In this document: positions 61,395 through 64,000 of the stretch, in pieces
Position numbering within the stretch: position 1 is the first letter of the stretch
How the letters are laid out: every line of letters begins with the position of its first letter
Origin: Rhizobium sp. L43
GTDB lineage: Bacteria; Pseudomonadota; Alphaproteobacteria; Rhizobiales; Rhizobiaceae
Reading direction: 5' to 3'
DNA length: 64,000 nt
Assembly: GCF_002531725.1 (NCBI RefSeq)
Contig: NZ_NWSQ01000016.1
Coordinates: 62,001-126,000 of the forward strand
Notes under the pieces: model-generated
Told to the model about the DNA's origin: nothing
Database searches by the model: none
What the model saw: the letters and a program-made list of their open reading frames with translations, nothing else
Program-made: the position numbers and the translations under genes

Positions 61395-62417
61395 ATGAGC
61401 AGAGACATGAAGACGACAGTGCTGGTCCTTGGGGCAACGGGCGGTATCGGCGGCGCGGTTGCCCGCAAGCTGCTGGCGCGCGGCTGGTGCATCCGGGCGC
61501 TCAACCGTGATGCCGCCAAGGCCTCGAGGAGCGAGCCGGCCTTCGACTGGGTGCAGGGCGATGCGATGAATGCCGGCGACGTGCTGAGAGCGGCCGAAGG
61601 TGTCGGCCTGATCGTTCACGCCGTCAATCCGCCCGGCTACCGCGACTGGGAAACGCTGGTGCTGCCGATGCTCGACAATACCATCGCCGCTGCCCGCGCC
61701 GTCGGTGCGCGCATTGTGCTGCCGGGCAACGTCTATAATTTCGGTCCCGATGCCCTGCCGGCGCCAACGGAAGAAAGTCCGCAGCATCCGCTGACGAAGA
61801 AGGGCGCGATCCGCGTCGAGATGGAGAAGCGGCTGGAGGCGGCGTCGCAGGCCGGTGCCAGCGCCATCATCGTCAGGGCCGGAGATTTCTTCGGTCCGGG
61901 CGCGACTGGTAACAGCTGGTTCTCATCGGGTCTCGTCACGCCGGGCAAGCCGCTCGGTACGATCAAGAGTCCGGGGCAGCGCGGCGTCGGCCATCAGTGG
62001 ACCTATCTGCCCGATATGGCGGAAACCATTGCTCGGTTGATCGACCGGGCCGATCGGCTGCCGCCCTTTGCCGTCTATCATATGGATGGTTTCTGGGATG
62101 CGGATGGCATGCAGATGGCCGAAACGATCAAGCGCGTTGCCGGCGGCAAGGCGAAGATCGGCCGTTTTCCCTGGTGGATCGTACCGCTCGCAGCCCCCTT
62201 TATTCCGATGATGCGCGAGATCAACGAGATGCGTTATCTCTGGAAGATGCCGCTGCGGATGCGAAACGACAAGCTGGTTGCCGAACTCGGCAAGGAACCG
62301 CAGACGCCGATCGACGAGGCGGTCAGGGCTTCGCTCGCGGCGCTCGGCTGCCTGCCCGAACCGCATCGCGACGTGGCCGCTGCCTTTATCGGGCATTCGC
62401 CTGAGAATGCGGGTTAG
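61395..62417 (+). CDS. NAD(P)-binding oxidoreductase/epimerase-like protein
   Basis: 340 aa. The Rossmann motif TVLVLGATGGIGGAVARKLL is followed by VQGDAMNAGDVLRAAEGVGL and VLPGNVYNFGPD, an atypical-SDR (NmrA/epimerase-like) pattern. The usual YxxxK is not clear. ATG 61395 has AAGGAG about 8 nt upstream. Divergent from LysR, so probably its target. The stop overlaps by 4 bp that of the kinase pseudogene. Confidence 0.85.
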   Translation: MSRDMKTTVLVLGATGGIGGAVARKLLARGWCIRALNRDAAKASRSEPAFDWVQGDAMNAGDVLRAAEGVGLIVHAVNPPGYRDWETLVLPMLDNTIAAARAVGARIVLPGNVYNFGPDALPAPTEESPQHPLTKKGAIRVEMEKRLEAASQAGASAIIVRAGDFFGPGATGNSWFSSGLVTPGKPLGTIKSPGQRGVGHQWTYLPDMAETIARLIDRADRLPPFAVYHMDGFWDADGMQMAETIKRVAGGKAKIGRFPWWIVPLAAPFIPMMREINEMRYLWKMPLRMRNDKLVAELGKEPQTPIDEAVRASLAALGCLPEPHRDVAAAFIGHSPENAG

Positions 62418-63214
62418 GTCTGCAACTCTGCCAGCGCGATCCGGGCGACCGTCAGGGCTTTTTCTGCCTGCTCGACATTGGGATCACCGAGGAACCAGGC
62501 GGCGGAAAGGCCGGAATAGGCGGCGATCCATCGCAGCAGCCGCTTCGGCTCGAGCCGGGCCTCGGCAGAGACGATGGCGAGCTGGCGGCGGAAACGGACG
62601 GGGTCGGTGATAACAGGCAATTCCTCGTTGGCGAAGATGTTGGCGAAATCGAAGCCGCGCTCGCCGTGGAGCCGCTTCGGATCGATCGCCAGCCAGCCGC
62701 GCGCTTCGAAATCGAGGATATTTTCGTGATGGATATCGCCGTGGAGGACGGCGAGGTCGCGCGGATCGGCAAGCAGGGCATTGGCGATCGCCGAGCAATC
62801 GGCAAGCGTGCCGCCATGTTTGCCGGCGGCCGGTTCGAGATCGCGGAACCAGCGACTGAGGGGAATGGGATCGGGAATCGGCTTTGCGCGCGGCGCATGC
62901 AGCCGTGCCGCGGTGCGGCAGAGAATGCGGCTTGCTTCGTCATCCTCGCCGTCCATCGCCATGGCAAGCAGCGAGCGTTTGCCGGTTGCCCGTTCCAGCA
63001 ATACGGCGTCGCCTTCGTGGGCATAGACATGCACTGCGCCGTCGCCGTTCCACCATTACATCAGCAGCGCGCCATATCGTTCGTCGATATCGGTGGCGAC
63101 CTTCAACATGGCGGGCCTCTCCTGCCAGCGGACCGGCAACAGGCGGCTCGAATGGGTGATGATGGGGTCGCCGTCTGATATGAGCGACCAGCGATCGAGA
63201 TAGGGAGCGAACAT
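62414..63214 (-). pseudogene. Streptomycin 6-kinase-like (APH family) gene interrupted by a stop
   Basis: From ATG 63214 the frame reads MFAPYLDRWSLISDGDPIIT ... DERYGALLM, then TAA at 63058-63056, then WWNGDGAVHVYAHEGDAV and on to the natural end. The second part has the kinase motifs VLHGDIHHENIL (catalytic loop) and AIDPKRLHGERGFD. It matches the aminoglycoside/hydroxyurea kinase family (APH(6)-like). A single codon such as CAA changed to TAA would account for the break. Translation could restart at GTG 63034 but would lack the N-lobe. ATG 63214 has AGGA upstream. Confidence 0.75.
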
Positions 63215-63243
63215 GGCGTCCTACATAGGGATCCCGAATGCAG

Positions 63244-63266
63244 AAATCCCACCCTTCGGCGGGATT
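63244..63266. other. Hairpin near the kinase pseudogene
   Basis: AAATCCCACC and CGGGATTT form a stem with a small loop and a T-run on the plus strand. It could end read-through into the kinase pseudogene from upstream, but its role is uncertain. Confidence 0.4.
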
Positions 63267-63302
63267 TTGCGGTTTGTTGAGAGGCCTTTACTCCTCATTC
63301 GG

Positions 63303-63374
63303 CGTCATCCTCGGCCTTGTGCCGAGGATCTGCTGCACGGGCGGCAGATGCTCGGGACAAGCCCGAGCATGACG
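63303..63374. repeat. Nested inverted repeat
   Basis: Two 31-base arms (63303-63333 and 63344-63374) are near-perfect inverted copies separated by 10 bases. Each arm is itself a hairpin: CCTCGGCCTTGTGCCGAGG and GCTCGGGACAAGCCCGAGC. Such elements recur between genes in rhizobial genomes. Confidence 0.7.
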
Positions 63375-63407
63375 GAAGAGGAGTTGGCCGACTTTGCCAG
63401 CAATCTG

Positions 63408-63434
63408 GGAAATCCCGCCACAAAGCGGGATTTC
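63408..63434 (-). terminator. Rho-independent terminator of alkene reductase gene
   Basis: A 9-bp stem, AAATCCCGC and GCGGGATTT, with a 6-base loop, about 20 bp after the stop of the minus-strand gene. Confidence 0.65.
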
Positions 63435-63453
63435 GTCGTTTGTACCGAAAGAC

Positions 63454-64000
63454 TCAGGCGACTTTTTCAAGTGCGGGATAGTCGATATAGCCCTGGGCGG
63501 TGCCGCCGTAGAAGGTCGACTGGTCGGGCGTGTTGAGCGGCAGGTTCTTCGCCAGCCGTTCGACGAGATCCGGATTGGCGATGAAGGGCTTGCCGAAGGC
63601 GACGAGATCGGCGTGGCCGCTTTCGGCGGCATCGATCGCCAGATCGCGGTCATAGCCGTTGTTGACCATCCAATTGGCCTTGCCGCCGGCCTTTTCATAG
63701 GCCTGGCGCAGCGCCTTATAGTCGAAGGAGGGGTTGTCGCCCTGCTTGTAGTCCCGGTCGCCGCCGGTCTGGCCTTCGACGATGTGGATATAGGCAAGGT
63801 CGTATATGGCCAACCTATCGACGACGTAGGTGAAGGTCGCCTGCGGGTTGGAATCGTAGCTATCGTTCGACGGCGTGACCGGCGAAATGCGGATTGCGGT
63901 GCGGCCGGCGCCGATTTCCTTCACCACGGCATCGACGACCTCGAAGGTCAGGCGAGCCCGGTTTTCGATCGAGCCGCCATAGCGGTCGGTTCGGTCGTTG
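63454..64000 (-). CDS. Alkene reductase/Old Yellow Enzyme, C-terminal part (5' end beyond window)
   Basis: The frame is open to the right edge, so the start is not visible; 182 codons are seen. DRYGGSIENRARLTFEVVDA with AIRISPVTPSND, then DLAYIHIVEG, and the C-terminal ADLVAFGKPFIANPDLVERL are typical of the NemA/XenA group of OYE flavoproteins, whose FMN phosphate is bound by the GKPFI stretch. It reduces activated alkenes or nitro compounds with NAD(P)H. A terminator follows the stop. Confidence 0.92.
   Translation of the reverse strand, partial: NDRTDRYGGSIENRARLTFEVVDAVVKEIGAGRTAIRISPVTPSNDSYDSNPQATFTYVVDRLAIYDLAYIHIVEGQTGGDRDYKQGDNPSFDYKALRQAYEKAGGKANWMVNNGYDRDLAIDAAESGHADLVAFGKPFIANPDLVERLAKNLPLNTPDQSTFYGGTAQGYIDYPALEKVA

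Noticed and set aside
63244..63434. Repeated short hairpins that might suggest a CRISPR array
   Set aside because: The units are palindromic, unevenly spaced and few, without constant-length spacers or cas genes.

Overview
The window is chromosomal DNA of a fast-growing rhizobium, most likely Rhizobium of the leguminosarum/etli group. The evidence is the high GC content, the proteins' close resemblance to rhizobial families, a separate three-gene petABC cytochrome bc1 operon, and several copies of the 108-bp rhizobial intergenic mosaic repeat (RIME). Almost all of it is ordinary housekeeping DNA with dense gene packing and frequent ATGA start/stop overlaps. I see no prophage, insertion sequence, CRISPR array, rRNA or tRNA gene, conjugative element or secondary-metabolite cluster.

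Layout. 1-3.5 kb: a BatA-like membrane protein (cut by the left edge), a DUF58 protein and a MoxR AAA+ ATPase. 3.6-6.2 kb: DUF1285 protein, CoA pyrophosphatase and CCA-adding enzyme, tightly coupled. 6.3-10.7 kb: small DUF1059 and hypothetical proteins, hemF, a Na/Pi cotransporter and trmL. 11-16 kb: two paralogous ABC exporters with a ribbon-helix-helix-like protein between them, then an endonuclease/exonuclease/phosphatase (EEP) family membrane protein. 16.4-19.3 kb: petABC. 19.5-25.8 kb: apt, two MaoC-like proteins, a DUF2157 membrane protein, ychF, an AbrB/VapC toxin-antitoxin pair, clpS, a GNAT acetyltransferase and pth. 26-29 kb: a periplasmic solute-binding protein gene directly behind a membrane GGDEF-EAL gene. 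29-38 kb: rplY, DUF2125, prs, a lipoprotein, an M24 peptidase, pgeF, a MidA-type methyltransferase and lgt. 38-42.6 kb: ubiK-like, ybjN-like, proC, csaA, an MBL hydrolase, an SH3/DUF1236 protein with a clear general-stress (EcfG/RpoE2) promoter, and a glycine-rich membrane protein. 42.7-47.8 kb: a decayed ilvE relic, a marR/response-regulator/histidine-kinase operon, an HxlR regulator divergent from an SDR, and a BA14K-like protein. 48-54.7 kb: cspA, a DMT transporter, DUF3052, an AT-richer secreted orphan, a PQQ-type sugar dehydrogenase, two small membrane proteins and a GT39-type glycosyltransferase. 54.9-64 kb: aatA, an orphan Phd antitoxin with a toxin stub, a GT8 glycosyltransferase and partner, a Ca2+/H+ antiporter, DUF2188, a LysR gene divergent from an NAD(P)-binding reductase, a streptomycin-kinase-like gene broken by a stop codon, and an Old Yellow Enzyme cut by the right edge.

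The most interesting items are the GGDEF-EAL/solute-binding-protein pair (a possible periplasmic-ligand-to-cyclic-di-GMP switch), the ilvE relic beside an intact MarR gene, the single-stop-codon kinase pseudogene, the toxin stub behind an intact antitoxin, the perfect 42-base palindrome over the toxin-antitoxin promoter, the EcfG promoter, and the short leader frames ahead of cspA and an ABC exporter. No wholly new system is demonstrable from sequence alone.
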